This document shows, in pieces, positions 35,133 to 46,649 of a stretch of DNA of 64,000 nucleotides. Both the position numbers and the translations under genes were made by a program. The stretch lies in contig OZ020518.1 in assembly GCA_963971425.1 (NCBI GenBank), positions 15,442,990 to 15,506,989 of the forward strand. Reading direction: 5' to 3'. The notes beneath the pieces were generated by a model. It worked only from the letters and a program-made list of their open reading frames with translations. It ran no database searches and had not been told where the DNA came from. Each line of letters begins with the position of its first letter. Position 1 is the stretch's first letter. The stretch comes from Bryoerythrophyllum caledonicum (Eukaryota; Streptophyta; Bryopsida; Pottiales; Pottiaceae).

Positions 35133-36389
35133 AATTACTTACAAAGGACCTGATCCTAAAGGCAAGGTGCCTGAAGTACAAGAGCTTTCAAGCAAGGAAT
35201 TTCTACGAATCTCTGCGACATTATATCCCCAAGGCATGCTCCATAGTTCAGAGTATAGTCAATTAAATCTTATCAAGAAATTCTTAATTACGCAACTAAG
35301 AATTTCTTGGATTGAACATTAATGAAGGATGGAAGGTTGCCTTTGAGATGTGAAGAGATTGAGTTGGCTTGCAATAAATTGTTACTCAACCAACACTAAA
35401 TGTGGACGCATTAAAATTTAACAACAATAACAAATTTCAATTATTGACAATTAGTGTTGGAATTGACATTTAATGTGGTACATTAGTAGAGTAATTGACA
35501 TTTGGTGTTTGAGTTCATAATTAGTGTTTCAAACACTAAATATCATTATCAGTGTACCATGAACCTTATCTGCCTTCCTTTCCTTTGACCTATTTTGAGC
35601 TAACTGAAGCTCTTTGGGGGTAATTACGATAACTTGGAGTCAGGTCAAACTCATGGCATTTTTGCCTCAATTTACGAATAAGGCGATTGAACCCAATTTC
35701 AATATAGTCACCTGCACTTATCCACTTCACTGCCGGCGACTTTTGATGCCTGAAGTGAGCTTTAGATGTAAACGAAGGAATTGAACTTGTCTTCTTGACA
35801 ACTGCACAAGCATGCCATATGTGAGTGCTACCAACTTACCCAGAGGTCGTATCATAAGTTGGCTCTTTGGTGCTGATGCTACAACACAGATCATTGGCAT
35901 CGGTTGAATCAGGATTTCATAAATGTAGAAGCCCATAAACGAAGAAGCTGGCTGCCATCATAAACGGTGGGTTCAACTTCATTCATTTGGAGCACATACT
36001 GAATCACTGTACACCAGAATAGCCGGATTTCTTCCCAAAAGGTGTAACTGGTTCAATCTAGATCAAGCCGTGTAAGATTTCCAAAGCATGACACTAGCAG
36101 CAAAATCCCACGGTTGTTTTTCACTTACTATGTTGCATGGTTTGTGATCTCGGGCCTTTGTATGATCACATCAGACAAGAAAGAGGCAACTTTCCTACCA
36201 CCTCACGCAGCAGGAGAACCGCGACACATAATGAGTGAGAAACCCTTGACAAGGAACACTTATTGGGTGACGAACTACAAAGTTGCTTGTAGTGTGATAT
36301 TCAGTGACACAATCACAACATACTTTTTGGTTCAAGTGTATGCACAACCATGTGATCTAGGGTCCATCAGAAGGGACTCAACAGGTGAC
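35133..36389. other. Intergenic, upstream side of kinase copy 2
   Basis: No gene is supported. It includes an 11-bp-arm hairpin around AAGAAATTCTT/AAGAATTTCTT at about 35277-35310, an ACACTAAA-rich patch at 35390-35560, and 35558-35930, which matches 12745-13100 inverted. Confidence 0.45.
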
Positions 36390-36779
36390 AAGAAATCCCC
36401 TCCTGCACCACCGTTCGACGGATGCCAGACTCTAACTTTAGCATTAGTTAATCAAGCATGAGTGAGATTGAAACTTACAGATTACAGATGTACACAATAC
36501 ATCAACCCCAATTTCAACGCCACACCAAGCTCAACATGCCCGATGAAACACCTTAGAGTGTTCTCCGATTGCATATAACATAGCAACAGATAGCTGCCAA
36601 ACTTAGAAAGCACTCATGACAGTGGCGAACAACAGTTTCATTCTCACATAGGACCCTGATGACCGAAAACTGGACTTCAGCAAGCTCAAGGAAAGAGCAA
36701 TGCGATGAGAAGCATGCCTACCCAGAAGGTTCGGCCTACGACGCCACGTCACCGCACTTGACTCTCCCTCCGCATCCAC

Positions 36780-37365
36780 CAAGCTGCTTCCTATGATTCC
36801 TCTAATCTGCAGGCAAAAGAGAGGGAAAGAAAGATTCCTGGGTGCACAAAGTCGGAGAAGGAACAGGACCCTTCCCACCGGCCCTAACAGGATTCAGGGG
36901 CTCCTGTGTGCTGTACACTGCGCACTGCAGGGGTACAGTGTCTTCATCCAGAGTGGGCCACCGCGTCGAGAAATAAATGTCCAGCATGAGCTCTCCAAAT
37001 CCTCACCGTGCCTTCTTCGACTCACAGTTCACGCTTCCCCTGGAGTGGTGCCCTTCCATCGCCGACGTTGTTGTCATCTGCTTCTGGAGCCGAGGGCGCT
37101 GCATGTGCTTATGGTGGCGAGTGAGGTACGGTGCTTCTTCTCTGTCGTGCATCGTCGTGTGTTAGGGATCTCTTGCCGTGGATGGCGAAACCCTCGTCGC
37201 TCTTTTGGTGGGAGTGGGTGGTGTTTGTGGTTTGGCCATCGTTTCCGGCGTTGGATTTAGAATCCTTTCCGTGTGCAGGTCGTCGGGACGTGCATCGATC
37301 TGAGGTTGGGGTTGCAGACGAGCCGAAACTAGAAAGCGAGGGGTTGCATTCTGTTGGGGGGAGTG
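36780..37365 (+). promoter_or_regulatory. 5' leader and promoter region of kinase copy 2
   Basis: Counterpart of 1940-2560. The probable leader intron runs from GTACGG at about 37129 to TGTGCAG at about 37278. An ATG-initiated ORF at 36793-37260 (155 codons) ends at the same place as its counterpart. Confidence 0.45.
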
Positions 37366-38610
37366 ATGGGGAACACACGCTCGTGCATACGCAACTCGGA
37401 CGCTGTTTCTCGCTGTGGGAATGGGGACACAAGGAGTGGGAAGCTGAGGAGTGATGTTGAGGACCGAATTGAGTGTTCGAAGGTGCACTGGAGCCAGCTC
37501 ACGGATCGTGAGTCAGACCTTGAGGATGAGGAAGTGGCGCAAGAGAACAGGCAAGTGTTTGAGAAATTGCAATCACATTCCACTTGGCGTCACTTATTCA
37601 AGACATTCAATTATGACACACGGGATTGGTCAAGGGATGGTGAGTTGGTGGTGGAGAAGAAGTTTGCGGAGGGGGGACAAGCTGAGCTCTTTCATGCCAA
37701 GGTCCTTTGGAGTAATCCAAAGAGGAATGAGGAAGATTTGGAGGAGGGACGTGAGTGGGTGCTAAAGGTGTTTAAACATGGTACTCGCTTGCAAGAATTA
37801 CAAGCTCTATGGCCCCTTGGGTTCATGCAATCGCAGGTAGAGAGTGTGGATCGTTTTAAGCTTGGTCTACCTCCACCGGTGCGATTCTACTGTGATGTGC
37901 ATTGTGGAACATTGTTGGAGGATGGTAGATTTGCCTTTCTAATGGGTAAAGAACATGAAGATTTACGCAGCCAGATTGATCGTACAATGTTGAGTTTTAG
38001 ATGGCATTATGGACCATTTTCGAAAGCTGAAGTAGAAAGGATCATGTTTCATATTGCACTCGGCATGGATTGGTTGCATAGCCATGACATTCTTCATAGG
38101 GACCTCAAAGCATCCAATGTTTTGGTGTCTCAAGTAGATGGATTCCATCCGAACTATCATGTTGCGGATTTTGAGTGTTCCGTTGGAGTTGTGGGAACTG
38201 GATTTTTCATGGCCCCAGAGATATTACAAGCTCTAAAGAATAAGGTTTTAAGCAAAGATATAAAGGTGTTCTCGAAAGAAGCAGATGTTTATAGCTACGG
38301 TATGACATGCTATGAGGTCTTGACAGGGAAACTTCCATTTCAAGGTCACGATACAACTGATTATGATCTAGTACTCCGTGGAAATCGACCAAGGATTCCA
38401 AAATATGTAAATAATTGGATGAAGGAATTGTTGAATAGATGTTGGGATGCGAATTGTTCAAAGAGACCTCTTTTTCCAGAGATAATGGAAATTCTCTTGA
38501 GTAATTCAGCTGTCGCTAGGAAAATTCAATTACGTATTCAAAAGCATGAAGAAGAGAGATATAGAAAAAATAATGAGAGGTTATTGCAACAAGGTTTGGT
38601 AGTAGAATGA
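37366..38610 (+). CDS. Putative N-myristoylated Ser/Thr protein kinase, copy 2
   Basis: Single-exon ORF of 414 residues starting MGNTRSCI, with Gly2 for myristoylation and Cys7. Compared with copy 1 it lacks about 37 residues of the N-terminal region before TRSGKLRSD, then aligns along its whole length. HRDLKASN, the DFE variant (VADFECS), GTGFFMAPE and DVYSYGMTCYEVLTGKLPF are all kept, and there are no stops or frameshifts. Conservation of both full frames after a duplication whose non-coding flanks have diverged suggests that both are functional. Same family and same unknown substrate as copy 1. Confidence 0.85.
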   Translation: MGNTRSCIRNSDAVSRCGNGDTRSGKLRSDVEDRIECSKVHWSQLTDRESDLEDEEVAQENRQVFEKLQSHSTWRHLFKTFNYDTRDWSRDGELVVEKKFAEGGQAELFHAKVLWSNPKRNEEDLEEGREWVLKVFKHGTRLQELQALWPLGFMQSQVESVDRFKLGLPPPVRFYCDVHCGTLLEDGRFAFLMGKEHEDLRSQIDRTMLSFRWHYGPFSKAEVERIMFHIALGMDWLHSHDILHRDLKASNVLVSQVDGFHPNYHVADFECSVGVVGTGFFMAPEILQALKNKVLSKDIKVFSKEADVYSYGMTCYEVLTGKLPFQGHDTTDYDLVLRGNRPRIPKYVNNWMKELLNRCWDANCSKRPLFPEIMEILLSNSAVARKIQLRIQKHEEERYRKNNERLLQQGLVVE

Positions 38611-40771
38611 AATTAAGACGGGTGGAAAAGTTCAATTATGTGCCTTTACAAACCATCAATATCCAAGATGTTTGTGTAAAGAAAGATATTTTTGTGATTT
38701 CCGTAGTTGACTAATTTGAAAGAATAGACCATGTACTCTTTATATATTGTTCAATTTATTGAGTTACTTTGTACTTATTGGCTTTCCTTTTCCTTTTCTA
38801 GATTAGTCATTTACATTCCATGTTTCTATCAACATATGCCATGCATCCTACATCCACTACCCTTGGTTATTTGAATGTTTTCCCCTATCTTAACACTTTA
38901 GAGGTATCCAATATTACATGCACCAAGCTCTTCAATCTTGTCTTTCATGTGTAGGTGATTCTTTGCATCCTAAACCTCAAGAGTCACTCCGTGCGGGACA
39001 CTATGTGCAATTTCATAAAGACCCTTGGAAGTTGGCTGAGTGGAAATGGGAGATTTGATGGCCTCAATGGATGAGATTGTGTATTAGAAGTTGGGAGAAC
39101 TACAATGATGCGGAGATATATGCTTCATAGTATGACTACCATAGCACATCAATTGCTGATGTAAAAGACATTATCTACTTTCATGTTTAGGCCAATTTTT
39201 TGGTTGGTATTTCTCAAGGGTAGAGATCTTCTTTGGTTGATTAGGACCTTCGTCAAGCTCTGGTTCCTTTGTCATGCTCCTCTCATGACACTCTTCCCTG
39301 TTAACCCTAGAACGTCAGAGGAGCCAGAAATTGGCTTCATGGATGACAATTTGAGGATGATAATTAATGTGAATGATCTTTTATCCAAATCTTTTTGGAG
39401 AGTTTATTGAATGTGTAAGTAGTAGATGATGATGATGATGAAACTTGCCTTGTTGAGGTCGTCACGGTTTATCTAGTAAAGAAAATCTTTATGACATGGA
39501 TCTCAATGTAGTGTAATTTAGAAATTTCTACCTTTTGCTCTAAATCTAAATTTGAGTGATTCAAATGATACTTTTTGAATTTGAGTCCAACTATTGAAAC
39601 AAAGCTTATGCAGTCTAGTTTCCATTCTAGTTTAAAATTTTGAAAAATACATAAAATTGAATAAGTTATTGTCGTTTGAACTTTGGGCCATCACCATGGT
39701 TGACCAATTTTCTAATAATAGCTGAACATGGAAGTTTTATCTACACACCAATTTTTGGCACCGTAATGTATACCTCTTGTGAAATTTTCAGAGTTTTTAA
39801 GCATAAGCAATATTTGATATGAATTTTGTTCACTTTTATTTAGGAAAATCACGATAATTGTAAATTTTCACGAAAAAATCTGCTAGTTTTATGACATAAG
39901 CAAGACATGTAATCTCATGTGTGAAAAGTAAATATAAAGAATTCCACCTATATTGAATGAAGAAATAGAGCACATAGTGGAACGAAAATTGGGATTGATG
40001 CACGGTCCAGTGACGCTATCTTGTGAGTGGTGAGCGGCCAACATACAAAACTCTGAAAATTGGAAAAAAATCACAATTTTTAAAAAAAATGTGAAATTGT
40101 CGGCAATTTGGGCAAAACTATGAATTTTGGAGCATTTTTCTTTTCTAATTTCTAAATTAAGTAAATAGCCTATAACCGTGGTCACTTGTGGAACAATTTT
40201 TTTGGACTACTGGGCCTTCTTCTCTTCTCGTGCTTTGGTTATAACGTACGTCTAATATCTTTAAATTTAGAATGATCACATTCAAATCTTGTACATTAGG
40301 TTTATAATTTTTGTTTAGGCACGACAAAATTATTATTTAAAAATATCCACTAATTTGGACACAAGGTATACTGCAAGATATCACATAGGTATCAAAAAGG
40401 CTTTGCCTAGGTTTATAACAAGTATCACATAGGCATTACTTGGGTATCATCCATGTATTATAAGGTCATTACGTGGACAATTAATGGGATCACTTACATA
40501 AATTCAAAGGGATTTTTGAAAAAGGTTGATAGTCTTTACTTTGAATTCAACTAGTACAAAACTCTCCATTTCGTACGGTAGTATATGCAAAGTACGCCAA
40601 TTATCAAATCATAACAAACTCAATAAGTACATGAACTAAATGCACGTCCATGTCTACGACTCTGCAACTCTACATCTGAGCAATCTAAGATCGTAAATCT
40701 TTTTGAGAAATACGACATCATTGCTTTTCTCACTCTTGTTCGGCAATGTTCGCAACAGGGTTGTCATACTG

Positions 40772-40866
40772 GACGGACGTCCGGTACGCCCGTCCGTCCG
40801 ATTCGCCCGTCCGGTAGAGCTCTCGCCCGTCCCGGTAAGTCAACTGAGGGTTGACTTACCCACTAG
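40772..40866. repeat. CGTCCG-rich palindromic patch
   Basis: GGACGGACGTCCGG (GACGTC at 40776-40781) is followed by several CCCGTCCG words and a perfect hairpin with arms GGTAAGTCAAC/GTTGACTTACC at about 40834-40860. It is GC-rich in an AT-rich setting and outside any gene. Confidence 0.6.
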
Positions 40867-40965
40867 GTAAAAAACAGGCGACGTGGCAGCCATGTTGGCA
40901 CCACATAGCTGCCACGTAGGAGAGGGTCATGTTTGAATAGGATTGGGGACTAATGGCAAGAGGGA

Positions 40966-40990
40966 GGTGGGGCGGGGACGTCTCCGCCCC
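40966..40990. repeat. Single GACGTC palindrome
   Basis: A dyad with arms GGGGCGGGGAC / TCTCCGCCCC centred on GACGTC at 40977-40982. Same motif as the arrays at 43206, 49413 and 50154. It lies about 400 bp beyond the 3' end of the atypical kinase. Confidence 0.7.
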
Positions 40991-41392
40991 TTCATGAGTT
41001 AGTTAATAGGGTTTAACTATTGACACTATGTTGGTAAACTAAAATTTATGTTTACTGTAGTATACACTAAATGTGAACCCATACACCAATTGCAAATGAG
41101 GCACTTAGTGTAGTGATATAACCGGACACTAAATACCATTTACTACACTATGTATCAATTTTTGTAGAAATAATAAATTTATTTCTTTCACTTGTGCACA
41201 TTTAGTGTATCAATAGTGTATCAATTGTTATTTGTGCTTGAACAAATGCAAATCTCGGATTTAGAATTTAAGATTTGGACGTATCCAATTTTGATTAAAA
41301 TATAACGTATGGCAATTGCCAATTACACATATTCTTCTACGAAGATGCCGTATTGCCTATTAAACCACCACATGCGAAACTAATACAGCTAA

Positions 41393-42961
41393 TTAACAAA
41401 AAACTATTGTCGGTAACAACATATAGGCATAGTCCAGTTGTGGGGGGGGTTTCATTAATGTGTCTAAAACATCTGGCACAGAAGACCGTTCTTCGAGCAG
41501 TTGTTTTTGCAACGCTGTAAGTTTTAGCTTCAGGTTTACATATTGCTCCGTGTTTTTGCTGGTGAAATTCAAAGTGTCCCAATCTTCTTTCCAAATTTTT
41601 TCACAAATCCAACCCACCGCAAATGCATCTGCTGCCTTGGAGTAGAGGTGTGACCGTTGCATGACTTCAAGCGAGTTGGTGGAGTCATGTGGCCCAAAAT
41701 TATAGAACAGTTCTGGTGCCACAAACCGTCGCCGCTCTCTCTCTTGTTGAAGCTCCTCCTTTAATTGATAACCATACCTTGATGGCTCATTCTCCACAAC
41801 CCGACTAGAAAGCCCCCAATCGCAACTTCCGATGTTCACCGTATCGGGTTTCCACTCATCAAAGTGGAGCAAAACATTCGATGGAGAGATGTCATTGTGT
41901 ATATAATTTGCGTCGTGGCATTTTCCCACAATGACAAGCAATGATAGCGCGAGGTTCACTCGATTTTGGCGGTAAGTTTTTACCCACCAAAGCTCTTGGA
42001 TTGACAACCCGGTATTCGGATGCATTTTAATTCGTTCAAATGGCAATGCTTCGTCCACTTTCGAGTCAAACTTGGACCAAAAAGAAGCCAGAGATCCCCC
42101 ATTCCACCAGAGCGTGTACCCTTCCATAGTTTTCGGGTGGATGTACGCAAGTCTAATGATCCCTGGATGCACTACCGGACACCCTCCAGCCTCGTTGATA
42201 ATGTTTCGGCGCTTCTCCCTCTCGTTGGTGTTGGTTAGAGTCTTTCCGGCGAAGTAAATCCAACTTGGAATGTTTTCCAATTTGGTTATCATCACCTTCC
42301 GTACAACCCCATAACCACCCACCGCGCTCTGTCCTGGCATTGGAATCACTTTAGCGCAACTTTCAAGCCACTTGAAAGTTCCACCAACGTAGTGAGCCAA
42401 AATTTGCTCCTCAATAGTCGCTTTCCAAGGAGCTAGTTTCTTCTTACGGGAAGAAGAGTACTGTTGAACGAAGCCCTGGATCATCCTCATCTTCGCTACT
42501 AGTGCGCGCTCCTCCAGGTTCCAGGTGCTCTCATCCTCCTTCTTCCCTGTGACGTAACACCAGTTCGCAACGATATTGGTGGTCAGTGCGGTCACTTGTG
42601 TGTCCAACCACTCCGAATGCAACCAATAATCTGAGAAATTATTAAATTTCTCAGATTTATCAAGGTTTGACATTAATTCGTGTCGCATGTCAACCGTCAA
42701 CTTGTGGTATCCCTCTTCGTTGTGGGTCAGATAGCTCATCGTCAACGCCCCTGTCGTCCGACGCTTGTAAAACTCGACGGCAATCCCTCTACATTCAACC
42801 ATGTATTCGTGCGGGGGCATATCCGGATTTGGTGACTTCTTCCGCCTCTTCCCGCTCGATGACGACGGATTCAATGATCCTGAAGTCAACTCCGTATTGG
42901 TGGACGGAAGAACCGTCTCATCAACATCATCCAAGTCCATAAATACTGGGCGCTTCTCCAT
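41393..42961 (-). CDS. Atypical protein kinase-like protein, single exon
   Basis: 522 residues, no introns. Residues 1-50 are Ser/basic-rich with KRRKK (39-42), a possible nuclear signal. Residues 50-205 form an unrecognised helical N-terminal domain. The kinase-like domain starts at GGYGVV (215-220), with K240 (YFAGK) as candidate ATP lysine, HND at 355-357 followed by ISPSN (N362), DWG at 381-383 in place of DFG, and VAPE at 414-417. The key Lys, Asp and Asn are kept, so it may be active although HRD is HND and DFG is DWG. It is divergently arranged with the RING gene starting at 43459 across a 497-bp region holding GACGTC palindromes. Intronless structure and an odd kinase suggest a member of a selfish or rapidly evolving family (inference). 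Confidence 0.7.
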   Translation of the reverse strand: MEKRPVFMDLDDVDETVLPSTNTELTSGSLNPSSSSGKRRKKSPNPDMPPHEYMVECRGIAVEFYKRRTTGALTMSYLTHNEEGYHKLTVDMRHELMSNLDKSEKFNNFSDYWLHSEWLDTQVTALTTNIVANWCYVTGKKEDESTWNLEERALVAKMRMIQGFVQQYSSSRKKKLAPWKATIEEQILAHYVGGTFKWLESCAKVIPMPGQSAVGGYGVVRKVMITKLENIPSWIYFAGKTLTNTNEREKRRNIINEAGGCPVVHPGIIRLAYIHPKTMEGYTLWWNGGSLASFWSKFDSKVDEALPFERIKMHPNTGLSIQELWWVKTYRQNRVNLALSLLVIVGKCHDANYIHNDISPSNVLLHFDEWKPDTVNIGSCDWGLSSRVVENEPSRYGYQLKEELQQERERRRFVAPELFYNFGPHDSTNSLEVMQRSHLYSKAADAFAVGWICEKIWKEDWDTLNFTSKNTEQYVNLKLKLTALQKQLLEERSSVPDVLDTLMKPPPQLDYAYMLLPTIVFC

Positions 42962-43458
42962 CGACCTACTTCATTCTCCCGCCATATGTGATTGTCAACT
43001 CCCTACCGTGGTCGTAATTCCAAGTTGATGGTTTTAAAAAAAACCGCAAAGAGTCTGGGTACAATAAATGGGCCAAACCCAATCACCCACCAAACTCACT
43101 TTCAGGCCGCAAAACGAACTGACAAGTGAGGCCTAGGGAGTGGACTTGGCAGAGAATAAGGACAAAATGTCCCCTATTTATATGGTGTAGGGTTCCTTTT
43201 GCGAAGACGTCCCCGCCCTACCCAAGTAGGGCCGGGACGTCTCCGCCCCTGCCTGGGGTAGGGCGGAGACGTCCCCGCCCCTGCCCGGGGACCCTAGACC
43301 AGTGCTTCGTCTATCGGCTATATAATATCGTGCACACCCCTAATTGTCCCCGCCTCACATACTCCCTCTTCATCCACCTCTTAATTGAGTTGGTTGTGGG
43401 CGTCGTGTGAAGACTTCATCCATTCGCATCACATATATTATTCAGATTTTCCCCACCC
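42962..43458. promoter_or_regulatory. Bidirectional promoter region between kinase and RING genes
   Basis: Contains the GACGTC palindrome array (43200-43292) and a TATATAATA box at 43319-43327, about 130 bp before the RING-gene ATG. A second AT-rich box (TATTTATATGG, about 43175) lies on the kinase side. Confidence 0.5.
43200..43292. repeat. GACGTC palindrome array upstream of the RING gene
   Basis: GACGTC at 43206-43211, 43236-43241 and 43268-43273 (steps of 30 and 32 bp). Between successive GACGTC sites the sequence is itself a GC-rich hairpin of the form CCCCGCCC...GGGCGGRG. The array ends about 27 bp before a TATA box. GACGTC is the core of plant bZIP C-box sites (established knowledge); binding here is inference. 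Confidence 0.75.
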
Positions 43459-45743
43459 ATGGCCACGCCGGTAAAAATGAATAAAGAAGAACGAGACAAG
43501 AGTCGACTACGATCGGGAAACAAGCAGCGGAAGAGGTTGCATGTGCTTCGGAATCCTGTTAAATTGGCTTTTAAAGGTTGGGAAGAAGTTCCGGAGCCAT
43601 GGAGTTTTGAGGATTGCACAAACTTCATCGAGTGGTGCCATATCGACAAGGCTTTCCCGGAGGAGCGACACAATTATCACTGACACTTTCACAAGGCAAA
43701 TTTATGGAAGTGCACCGACGAGGCGTTCAAAAATCGGTGCATTGAAGTATATCAGGTCTTGTACGACATCCTTTATATCAAATGCAACGAAGTAAATCTC
43801 TTCCTTGCGCGAGGTGTCCATGCGGAGGTAAAGTTGGGCAAGAGGGTGGATTGGTCCACCTTGAAAGCCATGGTAGATAGCATAAGAGTTCCTTCTCCGG
43901 CGAATGGATTGATTCCAATGGGGACACGGAGGTATCCAGAAGGCGGATTGGGCAAATCGATGGCGAAGACTGAACCGGTCGACACGTACAAGACCGATCC
44001 CTCAAACACGGATACAGACTCTGACGGATCCCACGTTCCAATCACAAGGAGCCAAAGGACACAAGCGCGCACCAAACGAAGGAGGGCGGAACAAACGGTT
44101 AACGTAGTCGTTAACAATATCGTTAATGAAGTTGGGGCTCAGGTACAATCCCCCGCGGTTGTTGATCGAACGTTAGAAGCCTCTACTGGTGCTATTTTTG
44201 CCAACACTATCCAAACCTTGCTGAACCAATTGGAAGGGAAGACAACAGAACTATTGTCATTGCGCGATGAGGTTCGCAAGTTGAGAGTTGATGTCAATGA
44301 TAAAAACATTGTTATTGACCAGCAACGACGTGATATGGAAGAGCTCCGACTTGCCCTTCAAACTAGTACAATGACCACAGAAGATCGGAATCCATGACGG
44401 GAGGAAGAAGTGCTTGTACACGTGTCAACCCAAGACGATTCATTGTCGTTTGATGAGGCCTTTACCAACGCAGACAAAGCTATGGTCAACAGAGAAGAGG
44501 GTGTGGGGGGTGACGGCGGCAAAGAGCTCGCTAAAGCGCTTGAAGAGAATTCAAGACTACAAAGTCGCTTGGATGTGTTGGTAGAACATTACTATCAATG
44601 AAAGTTGGCATGCGTCTTCACGGTCGATCGGTCCCGACAATTGGTGGCGGAATTCCAAAAAATCGACAATAACTATACCGAAGACAACCAGGAGAGGGTG
44701 TTTGGTTTGACATCGTGGGCCCTCGTAGATGATCTTTTCAAGATGGATGAAATGGCGATGGTGAAACCGCTGGTGGGCAAACAACCATCGATTGGTCCCG
44801 TTACAAATGGGATTTCAAAAAGGAGGTTTCATCTACCCTTGATCATCGGGGCAAACCCATGTTATTGTGGCCACAACCTTCGAGCTTCGTATCCGACGGT
44901 ACGACTTGCTCAATTTGTCTAAACCCATTTGGTCCAGAAGGTGGGATGCATCTAGGCACTTGTCAGCACTTGTACCATCCATTTTGTTTGATTAGCTTGA
45001 TGGTTGTACGCTGGCGGTGCTCATTGTGCAAGGCCCCTTTTCACGAGCGATTGTACGAACTTTTTGGATTAGTTCCATACCTGCCCCCGCATTGGGAGTT
45101 CAATGTGACGAACGCTCATGATCAATCACATATGTGGGGAAAAGATTTGGTGTGGAGCTGGAAACTGAAGATGCACTCGTTGGATAAGATGCACCTCTCA
45201 AACGAGTGGGGTTGGGAAAGGGACCTGGAGCAGATTGTCCGGGTGTGCAAGAATTTGATCTCGTTAAAGGACAAATACGGTCAAGGAAAACGAAATTTCT
45301 TCTACCAATGCTTTAATGGCCATTGGGACGAGAACGGGGAGCAATTTCGTTTCGAACCTCATCCACGGCAATGGTTGTGGGCCGTTGACGGAGTTCGCAT
45401 CACAGACGACAACGGGGATCGCATTTCTCACGACGTTGACCAACCAGACCCGCAAGAACTAAGACAATTATCGGAATTAAAGTGGAAAGAAATTTTCCGA
45501 AATGACGGAATCGGCTTCTTGCTCGATGTGCGCAGTCCAGGGACACGGCAAGCGCTCGACCAGCTCATGCAATCCGAAATCCTAAGGGCCGTGTTGGATG
45601 AAGATGGACCAGTGAGGAGAACACGATCGGCGTCTCGTAGATTTGTATTGGGCTCAGATGAAGACATCCCTATGCACGTAGGGGCACACGACAACGAGGC
45701 AGGGGCGAGTGGCACTGCTAATAGCCCGATAAATATTGACTAG
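43459..45743 (+). pseudogene. RING-H2 finger gene interrupted by three TGA codons and one frameshift
   Basis: One frame runs from ATG 43459 to about 44745 with stops only at 43681, 44395 and 44599, all TGA. A one-base shift then leads into the frame of 44859-45743. The conceptual product has about 760 codons. Features: a basic N-terminus (KEERDKSRLRSGNKQRKR); a conserved-looking segment with FEDCTNFIEW; an S/T-acidic linker; a predicted coiled coil (about 44220-44370, LEGKTTELLSLRDEVRKL); and a RING-H2 domain at 44907-45029 (C-x2-C-x14-C-x-H-x2-H-x2-C, then C-x2-C) typical of E3 ubiquitin ligases. A 200-residue C-terminal region is unrecognised and ends in an acidic tail. No introns are visible. 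The final ORF 44859-45743 (294 codons) might still be made. Confidence 0.65.
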
Positions 45744-45996
45744 GTGTATTTTTTGTTTTTGCGGTGCCAAGAGACAATTTTCTTACAATGCTTCATCTTT
45801 TAGCGTTTAATGTATTTTTTCCACTTTCGTATTACATTATGGATACTAAAAAAATATATGAATAGTACTGTCTACATTCTACTTGATAATAGTGGTGTTA
45901 ATCCGTGTGATTATGGATGTACTTAAGCCTCATAAGGATTTGTGCGTTTGTATTAAAAAAAATGGTGTGGACCAAGTTTTAAACCTCCAAACATTT
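45744..45996. other. 3' flank of RING gene
   Basis: AT-rich, with no feature apart from possible polyadenylation sequence around 45845-45860 (AAAAAAATATATGAATAG). Confidence 0.3.
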
Positions 45997-46640
45997 TTAA
46001 TCCCTAAAGGACCAAGGCATTTTTGCACCAAAAACACTTCAAAACTGTGAGGCTATAGTATAATGCCTAAGAATGGAGACAAAACCTTTTTATTTCTACA
46101 TCTAACCGTAGGATCACAATAAATACTTCTTTGTTAATGTCCCCACAAAATTTCATAAATTTTAACCACACGGATTGAAAGGCTTGCATAGCTCCCATGC
46201 TATTCACTGCTTGGTATCAAATTTTCGCACTAGATAAGGCCTACATCCATTACTAATGGTAGTTTAGGATGATGTTAGTTACTTATACACCAATTTTTAG
46301 AGGTAGAAAAAGGGTGTATCTTATTCAAGTCAACTATGCTAGTAGTGGAAGCTAAAGAACGGGCAAGTAACGTTTTAGTTTTTAGATACTTGATATGTTT
46401 TAGATTGATGTATATTTATGGTCAATATGAAGGTCTACACCACATATTGTTGTGGAAAAAATCAAAAGTATAAAAAGTTAAAATCTCTAAGTTTTATGTG
46501 GTAAGACGTTTTTGTTTTTGGTACCTTGCCCGTTATATTTTTGGCAATATGTGAAAATCTTTGACTTGAGTTGAAGCGTTATTTTCCACTAAAGACAAGG
46601 AATTTTTATTTTTATTTGGAAGGAAATAATTTTCTACACT
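45997..46640. mobile_element. TTAA-bounded repeat family, copy (e), right end lost
   Basis: Begins TTAATCCCTAAAGGACCAAG and has the family blocks CACCAAAAACACTTCAAAAC, CACACGGATTGAAAG, TACACCAATTTTTAGAGG and TACCTTGCCCG in order. No right terminus was found. Confidence 0.55.
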
Positions 46641-46649
46641 CTTATGTTT

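Larger units (their letters stand above)
36390..39230. repeat. Inverted segmental duplication, arm B (kinase copy 2 arm)
   Basis: Reverse complement of 1-2970, covering promoter, leader, kinase and about 600 bp of 3' flank. The two arms flank PAL and the nested transposons. Confidence 0.8.
39231..41392. other. Intergenic, repeat-bearing
   Basis: No gene is supported. 39500-39900 resembles 13790-14160 inverted; 40370-40500 carries degenerate GGTATCA/GATACC words; 41040-41160 holds ACACTAAA motifs. A GTATCAC-type repeat and two GACGTC palindromes are listed separately. Confidence 0.4.
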
